Shown here: one piece after another, positions 42,883 to 51,996 of the stretch
How positions within the stretch are numbered: position 1 is the stretch's first letter
Layout of the letters: each line of letters opens with the position of its first letter
Source of the DNA: Haloarcula sp. CBA1129
GTDB lineage: Archaea > Halobacteriota > Halobacteria > Halobacteriales > Haloarculaceae
NCBI RefSeq assembly: GCF_008729015.1
Contig: NZ_RKSM01000001.1
Coordinates: forward strand, 1,736,001 to 1,800,000
DNA: 64,000 bases
Reading direction: 5' to 3'
Position numbers and translations under genes: made by a program
The notes under the pieces: model-generated
The model's input: the letters and a program-made list of their open reading frames with translations, nothing else
Databases searched by the model: none
What the model was told of the DNA's origin: nothing

Positions 42883-43283
42883 CCGACGGCTGGGGCGATG
42901 CTTCCGGCATCGAGGGCAACTACGAAGAGGAGGACGATGAGGTCGAATCCAGCGAAACGAGTGAGGTGAGTGAAACGGTGGAAACCAGTTCATCGACCGA
43001 AACGACCGAATCGACTTCAACGAGTGAAACGAACGAAACGAGCAAAACGAAGACGAACATCAAGGACGAGTGGAACGGGCGGACGATCTACATTCCCGAC
43101 GATGTCCTCGACGAGATGGAGGACACCTACCTCGAGTCCCAGCTGAAGCTCCGCAAGGCGGGTCAGGACGAGTTTAAGAAGAACCGCCACTTCTACCCGC
43201 TACTCGTTCAGTTCGGTGTTGAGGCGCTCTCTGAGGCAGATGCCGAGGAAATCCAGACTCGGCTCTCGGAACTCGGCGACTAA
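42879..43283 (+). CDS. Small partition-partner protein with Ser/Thr/Glu repeat linker
   Basis: A 134-residue protein. Residues about 22-60 are a low-complexity linker (ETSEVSETVETSSSTETTESTSTSETNETSKTKTN) encoded by DNA that carries the same GAAACGA repeats as the iteron region upstream of parA. The C-terminal part (WNGRTIYIPDDVLDEMEDTYLESQLKLRKAGQDEFKKNRHFYPLLVQFGVEALSEAD) is a probable DNA-binding or dimerisation domain. Overlap with parA (ATGA) and size fit a ParB-like or ribbon-helix-helix centromere-binding partner. The family itself is not recognised by me. Confidence 0.7.
   Translation: MTDGWGDASGIEGNYEEEDDEVESSETSEVSETVETSSSTETTESTSTSETNETSKTKTNIKDEWNGRTIYIPDDVLDEMEDTYLESQLKLRKAGQDEFKKNRHFYPLLVQFGVEALSEADAEEIQTRLSELGD
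42953..43060 (+). repeat. GAAACGA repeats inside the partition-partner gene
   Basis: About 100 bases of coding DNA contain repeated GAAACGA, GAAACG and CAACGAG units matching the intergenic iterons. They encode the ET/ST-rich linker of the gene at 42879, so they could be part of the centromere. Confidence 0.6.
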
Positions 43284-43559
43284 TGACCTCGCGCAGAGCG
43301 AGGCCCGAGATTTTGTATAGCGATATACGATATACAATATCCTGTAGTGCGGAATTCCGACGGTAAGAGACTCTAGACTCCCGAATTCTCCCGAAGGTTC
43401 GAAAACAGAAAGTGGTCCTGATTATGCTCGTAATCACGACCACTTTGAAGTACCCCGCCGCCGTCGGTGAAGCACGAATGCTCAAACCGACTCACGACGG
43501 CGCTTCCCCCAGGGTAGAGGTACCGAGACCGCGCTCGCAGGACGGTGGAGGGCAGGTGA

Positions 43560-44786
43560 ATGCCTGACCGAGCGCTTTCGACGCCGCTCGACGACAGCTT
43601 CGATCGCTACCTCCAGGACAAGGGAAAAGGCCGCGGTGGCGACGGCGGAAACTATCGACGCAACGCTGCACGCGAACTCGAGCGGTTCGCCAGGTGGGCC
43701 GCTGGCGACCGCGGCGACGACGACTGGACTGGGATTGTCCCCGACCACCTTGACCGCGAGCCGACCTTCGACGATCTCGACGAACGCGTCTTCCGGGAGT
43801 ACGCCCGGCATCTCGGTGGAGATCGGGGACTCAAGCAGAACACGGTACAAACCTATTACCGCTATATCTCTGCGTGGTGTGGCTGGTGTGTCAACGAGGG
43901 GTATCTCGAAGCGCATTACGCCCAGCGGGCGAGTGCGATGGCGCCGCTACCGGAGGACGACGGCCGCAAGCCCGGTGACCAGCAGGCCTGGACGTCCGAA
44001 CAGCGCCACGCCCTCACCCGCCACGTCGACGAACAGGCTTGCGAGGCCATCGAGGCGTACACGACACTCTCGGAGGATACTGCCTCTTTCGACAAGGAGC
44101 GAGCACGCTACGCCGCATTAAAGTCGGCTCGTGACCGGGCTCTGGTGTTCGTCCTTGCGTACACAGCTGTCCGCGTTGGGGAACTACTTCAGGATCCGAA
44201 CGACCCGCGACGGCGTGGCGTCCGCTGGGAGGATCTCTCCCTTGACGACGGGAGTATGGACGTCTACCGGAAGAAACAGCAATGGGACGCTGCGAGTCTC
44301 CCCGACCCGGTGATTTCTCCGCTGCGAAGCTATCGCCAGCTGATGGACCCACCGACGGAGCGCTGGCCCGTGTTTTCGACGTTCGACCAACGGACGCTCG
44401 CAGGGCTCGTTCAGGAAGAGTTCGCCGACCAAGGGAAATGCCCAGAAGCAATTACTGAACGTCGTGAAGGATACGCTCGCGACCTACTGCTGGCGCTCGA
44501 TAAGGACATTCGGCCGCCGTCGATCACGACAGACGGCGCACGGTCGATTCTCCAACGGCTCTCGGAGGCCGCAGAGATCGACATCGACCATCCGAAACAC
44601 GACTATCTGGCGCCCCACGGCGGCCGGCGTGGGATGGGTGAAGTTCTCGTTCGGGCATTCGGATATACCGTCGCCGCCCGGTATCTGGACAATTCGGAGG
44701 AGATGGTTCGTGAACGATATTCGCATATCGAGGCCGGCGAACTTGGAGATGTGGCAACAGAAGCACTCAACGAAATTGATCGATGA
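43560..44786 (+). CDS. Tyrosine recombinase/integrase
   Basis: A 408-residue integrase. The N-terminal SAM-like DNA-binding domain (AARELERFARWAAGDRGDDDW, later EYARHLGGDRGLKQNTVQTYYRYISAWCGWCVNEGYLE) precedes the catalytic domain. The catalytic Arg lies in YTAVRVGELLQ (about 205), the Lys in VYRKKQQWD, the HxxR equivalent in APHGGRRGMGEVL (about 351-356) and the Tyr in RERYSHIEAGE (about 386). It performs site-specific integration or resolution of plasmid dimers. ATG 43560 directly follows a 276-bp gap with no gene. A tRNA 3'-end-like segment lies about 30 bases downstream. Confidence 0.92.
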   Translation: MPDRALSTPLDDSFDRYLQDKGKGRGGDGGNYRRNAARELERFARWAAGDRGDDDWTGIVPDHLDREPTFDDLDERVFREYARHLGGDRGLKQNTVQTYYRYISAWCGWCVNEGYLEAHYAQRASAMAPLPEDDGRKPGDQQAWTSEQRHALTRHVDEQACEAIEAYTTLSEDTASFDKERARYAALKSARDRALVFVLAYTAVRVGELLQDPNDPRRRGVRWEDLSLDDGSMDVYRKKQQWDAASLPDPVISPLRSYRQLMDPPTERWPVFSTFDQRTLAGLVQEEFADQGKCPEAITERREGYARDLLLALDKDIRPPSITTDGARSILQRLSEAAEIDIDHPKHDYLAPHGGRRGMGEVLVRAFGYTVAARYLDNSEEMVRERYSHIEAGELGDVATEALNEIDR

Positions 44787-45336
44787 GGGACTAGGTTAAT
44801 CTGATTCTAGGATATCGGGCCACCGGATTTGAATGGCTAGATGGGTCCACCACTAATTCAAACGCCGAGTTCTCGAGGAATCTCAGGTCTAAGCCGATAT
44901 ACTCGGTACCATCGAGTCCAAAAGAAAGTTAGTAATCATCCGTCTCTTGGATCTTAGCTTGGTCACCGCGTTCTAACCAATGAATCTCGGCTTCTAACTC
45001 GACAGTGCCAATAGTACGTCCACTAAATATCGGTAGTTCCTATCCCTGATTGCTGACTCTATTTCTTGCAGCATGTCATAGAATGTATCTCATACCCTCT
45101 ACACCGTGATTCTGACGAGCCCATCTAACGTGTGATACAGAGGGACACTAGATTTTAGCTTCTTTCTAGGTGGGAATACACGAAATATTCCGGGTGAGAA
45201 CTATTGTACGACACGCTCTTTCTGGAGTGAAAAGAATGAGAGCAGATCAACCGATTCAGTGAGTCGAATAAAGACGGCGGTCTCAAGCCAGTGAGAGTTC
45301 CGTCATGAGATAAGATCCAGAGCCATATCTGATAAC
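44787..45336. other. Gap without a convincing gene; possible att-like segment
   Basis: No supported gene lies here. At about 44811-44833 the minus strand reads TTCAAATCCGGTGGCCCGA, which looks like the T-arm and acceptor end of a tRNA. Only the 3' part is present and the T-stem does not pair, so it is at most a remnant or attachment site next to the integrase. The rest shows no pattern. Confidence 0.35.
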
Positions 45337-46179
45337 TTATTTCGGAATCCCATACGTATCTCTCGTCCAATCCCGGTCAACAGAATCGTAAGCAGGATCA
45401 GACACCTCGATTCCGTCAATCTTCTCATGGTCTGTTGTGTCGAGTTCCCAATCGAACAGGTTGAAATTCGACCGGATGTGATCCGGCGACCTGGATTTCG
45501 GGAGAACGACGATATCATTTTCTATTGCCCACCGGAGTGCGACCTGTGCGGGAGACCTATTGTGTTTCTCAGCGATTTCTCGAACGGTTTGATGATCGAA
45601 AACTTTCCCCCTGCCGAACGGGGCAGCGGCCTCAACGACGACATCCGTAGTGTGACAGTACTCGAGTAGTTCGGATCGGGCGTAGAGGGGATTATATTCG
45701 ATCTGGTTTACCGCGACAGGGATGTCAGCAATATGTTGTAATGCTGATAGTTGATACCCTGAGAAATTAGACACACCGATATTTTTCACGTATCCTTGTT
45801 CGACGAGTTGTTCCAATGCGCTCCAAGTCTCCCGAATTGAGATAGTTGGGTTTGGCCAGTGGATGAGGTAGAGATCGAGGTACTCAACGTCGAGTTTTCG
45901 AATAGAGTCTCGACACGCCTCAAAGACTGACCCGTAATTGAGGTGTTTCGGGAGGACCTTTGATGTGATAAATATTTCATCACGGTCGTACTCTGCGAGT
46001 ATCTCACCAATTTCGGCTTCGTTCTTGTACCCTTCAGCTGTGTCTACGTGGGTATATCCAGTCTCCAGAGCACAGCGGACTGACTGCTTTACTGTTTCGC
46101 CGGATAGATCCCACGTGCCAGCGCCAATTACCGGAATCTGATCGCCATTTGTCAGCGTTCTCGTTGGGATAGCAGACAT
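45337..46179 (-). CDS. Aldo/keto reductase
   Basis: A 280-residue NAD(P)H-dependent reductase with the AKR tetrad: Asp and Tyr in HVDTAEGYKNEAEIGE, Lys in IFITSKVLPK and His in LYLIHWPNPT. The C-terminal VLPKSRSPDHIRSNFNLFDWEL is the NADP(H)-binding signature. It reduces aldehydes or ketones, including sugars. It may serve the nearby sugar-acid cluster, but the intervening 1.3 kb and different orientation leave this open. A TTTAAATAA TATA box lies about 25-30 bases upstream (about 46203 on the minus strand), so the transcript is near-leaderless. Confidence 0.9.
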   Translation of the reverse strand: MSAIPTRTLTNGDQIPVIGAGTWDLSGETVKQSVRCALETGYTHVDTAEGYKNEAEIGEILAEYDRDEIFITSKVLPKHLNYGSVFEACRDSIRKLDVEYLDLYLIHWPNPTISIRETWSALEQLVEQGYVKNIGVSNFSGYQLSALQHIADIPVAVNQIEYNPLYARSELLEYCHTTDVVVEAAAPFGRGKVFDHQTVREIAEKHNRSPAQVALRWAIENDIVVLPKSRSPDHIRSNFNLFDWELDTTDHEKIDGIEVSDPAYDSVDRDWTRDTYGIPK

Positions 46180-47470
46180 ACATTAAGCTCATGTTACAGT
46201 TATTTAAATCTTAGTAACTCGACAAGATCGCCATCTGACTGGCCACAGATCACAGATTCCGGTGAGTTGACTCGTGGTAGCTGGTGAGCAACACTGATCG
46301 CTCGGACCTGCTGGGATAGTCATCTCCGCGAATAACGAAGTCTGCGGATTCCGGTTCATTCGGTGCAACTGTTGTCTTGAGTGATGCGTCTCTGCGAAAA
46401 CGACTTGAGAAGCACGTTAGTCATGATCAGGGTGTTCGCTGTCATCATGTCATGGCTTCAGCTGCACTGCAACGATATATGACTGTATCAGGCTTCAGAC
46501 AAGAGACGATCAGAGTATCAACTACTGACATTAAGAGAGAAACAATGCCAAACTAGCTATATTTCAAACTGTCTAGATGAATGGCTCTACCCCCTATATT
46601 AGTAAAAAAGAACCCATAATAGATGGAGAGAACTAGTTTTGGTTCTTGGCTGATACTGGCGGGATGAGAATGCCAAAAAGGCAGTGCTGGGACGGTACAT
46701 TGGCTCATCGAAGGCTAACAGAAACGAATGTACTCATTTCAATGAGTATCGACCGCCCGCTTTAGCGTATCGCTAGTCTTCATAAATAACATGCGTACTG
46801 TTGTTATAGTTGTGACTATAGAGACGCAACTCGTAATGACTGTTGTGCGGAGTTAGAACAGGTGTCGCTCCAGGTTATATCATTGTTACCAATCCACATT
46901 GTATAACGGCCGTACGATTATTATTCACAGGAGGACCAGAATTCGAAATGGTCGAAAACGAGCGGTCTCCGTCCTCTTCGATAGGTCATCAGCGAAGTTA
47001 GTTCAGCCCGCTGTGAGTGTAGATGATCTAGCGAGACGTGAAAGAGGGGCGAATCAGCTACATATTTTATCATGGATATTCTCTCTCCTGAAAGTCGACG
47101 TTCGTATAATGACGTATGGACATTATTTCCGAAACACCGGTCAGACGATAAGAATATGGATAGGGAATATTCACGATACGCGAAACGGCTTCTGGCGATT
47201 GTTCGCCGGACAAGGTAGCTATTACCCGTTGGAATGAGCGCGTGTCTCGCAGTACTTCGTTGAGGAAGGCGCTGCAAACGCTATCTCATTTATCATTGAG
47301 AACTCTCGCTCGATTGTGCAGTCTCTGCGATACAGTGATTCAAACATTCGAGAGTGGGACGAAGAGTTCCTACCGATTAACTGAGTGGTGGTTTCCACCG
47401 CTGTATGATACTGTTTGGTTCTTGGAAACGGCGTTATTTCAATCCAATCAAACGATACTCGTTGTGTGGC
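46180..47470. other. 1.3-kb AT-richer gap with possible decayed coding sequence
   Basis: No intact gene is supported. GC is lower than in the flanks. Coding-like but start-less fragments occur on the plus strand at about 47070-47220 (IMDILSPESRRSYNDVW, ending in a stop) and 47229-47384 (SQYFVEEGAANAISFIIENSR, ending in a stop), in different frames. They may be remains of one frameshifted gene. I do not recognise the family. Confidence 0.35.
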
Positions 47471-47911
47471 CTACCGACTCGATTCGTCGGTCACGGACAC
47501 GACTGGGCAGGTCGCATCAAGAAGGATCGACTGTGCGACGCTCCCGAAGATGATTTTCCCAGTCTGGGACCGTCGGCGCGGACTGACAACGATGTATTGG
47601 GTGTCGTGTTCATTTGCGTACTCCACGATTTCAGTGGCCGGATCACCGATACGGCCGACAGCTTCGGTTTCGACGTCATCTGGTTGGTCTTCGAGGGCAT
47701 CCGATGCGACTTGCGCGGCTGTCGCACGTAATTCCTCGATTTCGATAGCGTCGTCTGAGGTGATACTCGATGTCTCTGCATTGATTGCCTCCGAACGCGT
47801 CATGACATGGATCGCGTGAACGGGTTCGTCGAAGCGCTTCGCCAGGGTCGCTGCTTGATCCAGTACGTAGGACGAACGCTCTGAGCTATCGACTGCTGCT
47901 ACGATAACCAT
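47471..47911 (-). CDS. Universal stress protein UspA family
   Basis: A 146-residue single UspA domain: MVIVAAVDSSERSSYVLDQAATLAKRFDEPVHAIHVM at the start and YIVVSPRRRSQTGKIIFGSVAQSILLDATCPVVSVTD at the end. The C-terminal ATP-binding motif G-x2-G-x9-G-S/T is changed: SPRRRSQTGKIIFGSV keeps the last GS but not the first glycines. It is a stress-associated nucleotide-binding protein. UspA genes often lie next to TRAP transporter genes, and this one is divergent from dctP (about 106 bp). Confidence 0.88.
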   Translation of the reverse strand: MVIVAAVDSSERSSYVLDQAATLAKRFDEPVHAIHVMTRSEAINAETSSITSDDAIEIEELRATAAQVASDALEDQPDDVETEAVGRIGDPATEIVEYANEHDTQYIVVSPRRRSQTGKIIFGSVAQSILLDATCPVVSVTDESSR

Positions 47912-48017
47912 ACTCTCACTTGAGGGTCCACTGTAATATCATTTGTCCCTCGACCGGTTGAGACTGCCTTGCCACCAAAGGTATAAATACAATGAACGTA
48001 ACGGTCTATATTGCAGA

Positions 48018-49088
48018 ATGTCTCACAGCAATCGGCGGTCAGTCCTGAAGGCAGTTGGAGGTATAGCAACCATCGGAGTTGGCTCCCTTGCGGGCTGTAG
48101 CGGCTCATCTGATGGCGGTGCAGCTACTGATGGCCAGAACGATACGAATGGTCAATCGGGCGGTGACTCCGCAGCGGAGACACTCGATATCGCTGCGACG
48201 TTCGGTCAGGAGCACCCACAGGTGCAGTTGCTCAATCGGTGGAGCGACAATCTGAAGGAGCAAACGGACGGCAGCCTGGCACTCAATTACGTGAGTATCG
48301 GTGGCGAAGAAGACCATATGAGTGCCACCTCCTCTGGGAGTATCGCCGGGCATGGCGTGGCGATGACCGCACTCACGTCGTCGTACGGCCGCGAATACGG
48401 GTTCCTGGAAGCTCCGTTCGTGGCGGAGGGATGGGAGCACTTCCAAGCGCTCATGGACGAATACGTCTACGGCGAAGATGGGTTCAACAGCCAACTGATA
48501 GAGCAGGCTAACCAGCGAATCCTCGGGGCGGCGTTCCGCGGGCTCCGTGGGACGACTGCGAACAAGGCGGTGGCTGCTCCCGCAGATATCGAAGGCGTCA
48601 AGATGCGGCTTCCGGAGTTCGAAACGTGGGTCCAGAGCTGGGAAGAAATCGGTGCGCAAGCGACCCCAGTGCCGTACGACGAACTGTACCAGGCTCTCCA
48701 GACCGGCGTCGTGGACGCGTCGGAAGGGCCGATAGCGCAATTCGTCGATTCGAGTCTCTTTGAGGTCCAATCGCACTTCTCGCAGACAGACCACCTCCTC
48801 CAGACCCAGAACTGGGTGCTCAATGAGGATACGTGGCAGGGTCTCGACGAGTCGGAACAGCAGGCGATGCAGGAGTCCCTCGACGAGGCAATCCAGTGGG
48901 CGAACGAGGAGACCCGAAGCGCCGCGGAGGAACTGCTTACCATGGTTCAGGAAGAACACGACGTTACCGTCGTCTCCAGCGAAGACGTGGATCAGGATGC
49001 GTTCCGAAGCGCCGCACAACCGCAGTTGGAGGAGTTCTTCGCTAATCGGTGGAAGCCGAGCCTCGAGGATGTCCAATCGTTAGCCTGA
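48018..49088 (+). CDS. dctP: TRAP transporter substrate-binding lipoprotein DctP
   Basis: A 356-residue extracytoplasmic binding protein. The N-terminus has a Tat signal (SNRRSVLKAVGGIATIGVGS) and a lipobox (SLAGCSG), so the protein is exported folded and lipid-anchored outside the membrane. The mature part follows DctP: ETLDIAATFGQEHPQVQLLNRWSDNLKEQTDGSLALNYVSIG, and EGVKMRLPEFETWVQSWEEIGAQATPVPYDELYQALQTGVVDASEGP. The family binds organic or sugar acids. ATG 48018 gives the Tat signal at residue 5; the longer frame from 47943 is not used. The dctQ gene follows 25 bp later. Confidence 0.93.
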   Translation: MSHSNRRSVLKAVGGIATIGVGSLAGCSGSSDGGAATDGQNDTNGQSGGDSAAETLDIAATFGQEHPQVQLLNRWSDNLKEQTDGSLALNYVSIGGEEDHMSATSSGSIAGHGVAMTALTSSYGREYGFLEAPFVAEGWEHFQALMDEYVYGEDGFNSQLIEQANQRILGAAFRGLRGTTANKAVAAPADIEGVKMRLPEFETWVQSWEEIGAQATPVPYDELYQALQTGVVDASEGPIAQFVDSSLFEVQSHFSQTDHLLQTQNWVLNEDTWQGLDESEQQAMQESLDEAIQWANEETRSAAEELLTMVQEEHDVTVVSSEDVDQDAFRSAAQPQLEEFFANRWKPSLEDVQSLA

Positions 49089-49113
49089 CAATGGTCGTAA
49101 CAATACTACGGGT

Positions 49114-49689
49114 ATGACCGAACAAACCCCCGATTCGGCAATCAGAACGCTCATGCAGCGGCTGGAGAATGCCCTGGGAAGCCTGGGGCAACTCGTCCTC
49201 GGTGCGATGGGCGTCGTCGTCGCTTTCCAGATCATCATGCGCGTTCTCCCGACCGACTACGGGGCCGTCTGGACGACTGAAATCGCTCGGTACCTACTAG
49301 TGATAATGACTCTGACCGGTATCCCCTACGCGATGCGCCGCGGCAGCCATATCTCGATTCGGCCGCTACTGCGGATGCTGACAGACTCGCTCCAGAAGTA
49401 CCTCACAACGTTCTCTAATCTCCTAGTCATCGCGATGTGTGGCATCGGTATCTGGTCCGCCGTGAGCGTCATTGAGCAGACGCTCGTTCAGTCGCTTCCC
49501 ACGGTCGGCTGGCTGCGGGTCGGGTACCTGATGATCTACCTGGCAATCGCGTTCGCGCTCTGTATCGTGTTCATCGTCGAAAAGATGGTGACAATGTGGG
49601 TTCCTGGCCTCTCGGAACCCGGCGCCAAAGACCATCCCGTGGGAGATGTCGAGGAGACCACAGAAGAACATGACCGGGAGGAACGATGA
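49114..49689 (+). CDS. dctQ: TRAP transporter small permease DctQ
   Basis: A 191-residue protein with four membrane segments: LVLGAMGVVVAFQIIMRVL, EIARYLLVIMTLTGIPYAM with the family RGSHISIRPLL segment, TFSNLLVIAMCGIGIWSAVSV and WLRVGYLMIYLAIAFALCIVFIV. It is the small subunit of the TRAP transporter and stabilises the large permease DctM. The C-terminus is polar and acidic. It overlaps dctM by 4 bases (ATGA) and follows dctP, so the three genes form one operon. Confidence 0.93.
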   Translation: MTEQTPDSAIRTLMQRLENALGSLGQLVLGAMGVVVAFQIIMRVLPTDYGAVWTTEIARYLLVIMTLTGIPYAMRRGSHISIRPLLRMLTDSLQKYLTTFSNLLVIAMCGIGIWSAVSVIEQTLVQSLPTVGWLRVGYLMIYLAIAFALCIVFIVEKMVTMWVPGLSEPGAKDHPVGDVEETTEEHDREER

Positions 49690-50993
49690 TTCCCGAACCG
49701 GTCCTGTTGATACTACTGTTCGTGATACCGCTGCTGGTCTTCTATCTGATCGGCGTCCACGTGGCGTTCGCGCTGGGACTCGTGTCGGTGTTGGTGATGC
49801 TGTCGGGCCTCGGTCCATCCTGGACTGTCGAGACGTTCGCCAACCGAATGTTCGGCTCGCTGAACAGCTTCACGCTGCTTGCGATTCCGTTTTTCCTCTT
49901 TGCGGGACGGATGATGAACAACATCGGGCTGACCGACGACATCTTCGATTTCGCCGAGGCGCTCGTGCGGCCGTTGCCAGGCGGTCTCGGACACGTGAAC
50001 GTCGTGGTCAGTATCATCTTCTCAGGGATGAGTGGCGCGGCGGTGGCCGACGCCGCCGGCCTGGGCTCCATCGAGTACGAGGCGATGACGAGTCGCGGGT
50101 ACGACGGTCCGACTGCGGCGGGGATCACTGGTGCGTCCTCGACTATCGGTCCGATCATCCCACCGAGCATTCCCATAATCGTCTACGGCGTGACAGCGCA
50201 GGTGTCGATCGGAGCCCTCTTCCTGGGCGGAATTCTCCCCGGGTTACTGATGGGACTTGGCCTGATGGTGTTCATCACTGTCGGGGCGCTCAGGAGCGGC
50301 AGGGCGGACATGAGCCCCTTCAACCTCCGCAAGCTTGCTGAATCTAGCGTCAGAGCAATCCCCGGTCTGGTTGCGCCAGCGATTATTATCGGCGGTATCG
50401 CTCTGGGCATATTCACCCCAACCGAAGCGGCCGCCGTCGCTGGGATCTACGCAATACTCCTCGGTGTCTTGTTCTATCGGAACCTTGATTGGGGCACGTT
50501 CCGGTCGATCCTTGGAGATACGTTCGAGGACACTGCAGTACTGACGCTCATCATTGCCTTCGCGAACGTCTATGGCTTTGTGCTCACCATCTCGGGGCTG
50601 CCGTCAATTCTCACCGAGGGCCTGCTAACCCTGTCGACCGACCCAACATTCATCCTACTCTTGTTCTCCCTCTTCTTCCTCATCCTCGGCACCTTCATGG
50701 AGACGATCGCTATCATCCTGATCGTCGTGCCGATTGTCGCGCCGGTGCTGCCCCAGATCGGCATCGATCCGATTCACTTCGGCATCGTGATGATGGTCGC
50801 ACTGATGATCGGATTGATCTCGCCGCCCTTCGGTGTCGTCTTGTTTGCGCTCGAACGGGTGACCGATCTGGAAATCGAGGAGATCATCCAGGGAATCATT
50901 CCCTATTACATTCCCTTGTTAGTTGCACTGGTACTCCTCGTCGTCTTCCCCTCGATAGTCCTCTCTGTCCCCCGATACTTCGGGCTCGCGTAG
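49686..50993 (+). CDS. dctM: TRAP transporter large permease DctM
   Basis: A 435-residue membrane protein with about twelve segments. Family features are AIPFFLFAGRMMNNIG, SGMSGAAVADAAGLGSIEYEAM, GITGASSTIGPIIPPSIPIIVYG, IFTPTEAAAVAGIYAILLG and MIGLISPPFGVVLFAL. It drives Na+ or H+-coupled import of the substrate delivered by DctP. The nearby sugar-acid catabolic genes make a sugar-acid substrate likely, which is inference. Complete and without odd features. Confidence 0.95.
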   Translation: MIPEPVLLILLFVIPLLVFYLIGVHVAFALGLVSVLVMLSGLGPSWTVETFANRMFGSLNSFTLLAIPFFLFAGRMMNNIGLTDDIFDFAEALVRPLPGGLGHVNVVVSIIFSGMSGAAVADAAGLGSIEYEAMTSRGYDGPTAAGITGASSTIGPIIPPSIPIIVYGVTAQVSIGALFLGGILPGLLMGLGLMVFITVGALRSGRADMSPFNLRKLAESSVRAIPGLVAPAIIIGGIALGIFTPTEAAAVAGIYAILLGVLFYRNLDWGTFRSILGDTFEDTAVLTLIIAFANVYGFVLTISGLPSILTEGLLTLSTDPTFILLLFSLFFLILGTFMETIAIILIVVPIVAPVLPQIGIDPIHFGIVMMVALMIGLISPPFGVVLFALERVTDLEIEEIIQGIIPYYIPLLVALVLLVVFPSIVLSVPRYFGLA

Positions 50994-51075
50994 CCCGATT
51001 TTCTCCAGCCTACGTCGTATAATTAGTGTTCGATGGTCCGTCGCGGCGTCAAAAACAGTCCAGTTGTCCGATGTG

Positions 51076-51837
51076 CTACTCTTCGGTGAGTGTCTCGTGT
51101 TTCTCGCGTGCCAAATCGCTCCCCTCCGCGAGATAGGCGATGTCTGCCCCCGCGATCAGGAAGTCGATACCAGCGCCGGTCCACCGCTCGATGCTCTCCT
51201 CATCTGTGGCCAACATGCCGACCTGCTTTCCAGCGTCATGCACTGTCGTCACGATCGAATTTAGGGTGGATTCGAACGTCTCGCTTTCCCACTGGCCGAA
51301 CACGTCGAGCGACGCAGACAGATCTCCGTGTCCCACGATCACCGCGTCAACACCGTCGACGGAGACGATTTCGGCGGCGTTCGACGCACCGAGTTCGGTC
51401 TCGATTTGCAGGATCGTCGTGAGCTCGTCATCGGCGTGTTTGTAATACTCGCCGAACGTCCGGCCGTAGTCGGAGGCCCGTGCGGGCGCTACACCCCGAT
51501 CACCGTTTGGCGGGTACTGCATCGCCTCGACAGCCTGTTCTGCCTGTTCACGGGTTTCGACTCTCGGAATCATGAGGCCGGCGACGCCCAGATCGAGGAC
51601 GCGCTTGATCCAGACTGGATCGTTGGTCGGGACCCGCACGATGGGCGCCACATCTCTGTCAACCGCCCGGAGCATGTTTTCGAGCGTTTCGAGACTCATC
51701 GCCGTGTGCTCCAAGTCGATGACGACGAAGTCATACCCTTGCGAACAGATCTCGGCGACCGCCGGATGACCGATCGAGATCCACGTACCCGTTGATGATT
51801 CGTCTTGGTCGAGGAACCGCTGCTGGCTGTCTGCCAT
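51076..51837 (-). CDS. HpcH/HpaI family aldolase
   Basis: A 253-residue class II aldolase with YDFVVIDLEHTAMSLETLENML, PIVRVPTNDPVWIKRVLDLGVAGLMIPRVETREQAEQAVEAMQYPPNGDRGVAPARASDYG, TTILQIETELGASNAAEI and VIVGHGDLSASLDVFG. The family cleaves 2-keto-3-deoxy acids to pyruvate (or similar) and an aldehyde using a divalent metal. It is a plausible step in the acid-sugar cluster. ATG 51837 (MADSQQRF) is chosen because the longer frame to 51939 lies in the promoter region. It is divergent from the SDR gene. Confidence 0.92.
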   Translation of the reverse strand: MADSQQRFLDQDESSTGTWISIGHPAVAEICSQGYDFVVIDLEHTAMSLETLENMLRAVDRDVAPIVRVPTNDPVWIKRVLDLGVAGLMIPRVETREQAEQAVEAMQYPPNGDRGVAPARASDYGRTFGEYYKHADDELTTILQIETELGASNAAEIVSVDGVDAVIVGHGDLSASLDVFGQWESETFESTLNSIVTTVHDAGKQVGMLATDEESIERWTGAGIDFLIAGADIAYLAEGSDLAREKHETLTEE

Positions 51838-51956
51838 GCTCGGAAGTAGCGTTACCAGCGATAAAACGTTTCTCACTGGTGAGCTCCGTTGTCTTCGAGA
51901 CCGTGCCCGGAGTTGCGTCGTTCGACAATCATGTATCACGCCGGACGCTTCGCCGG

Positions 51957-51970
51957 TACTATTATATAGG
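51957..51970 (+). promoter_or_regulatory. TATA box of the SDR gene
   Basis: TACTATTATATAGG lies about 30 bases before ATG 51997, indicating a leaderless transcript. The sequence is very similar to the TATA element before the duplicated-protein gene (GTATTATATAATAGG at 53461). Confidence 0.6.
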
Positions 51971-51996
51971 TGGCTCAGAAATTTCTGGGTGTAAGT

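Noticed and set aside
44811-44833. Complete tRNA gene
   Set aside because: Only a T-arm/acceptor-like 3' part is seen, the T-stem does not pair and no anticodon arm follows.
46899-47277. Open frames on both strands of about 110 residues
   Set aside because: No recognisable motif, overlapping frames on both strands and low coding quality. I describe the gap instead.
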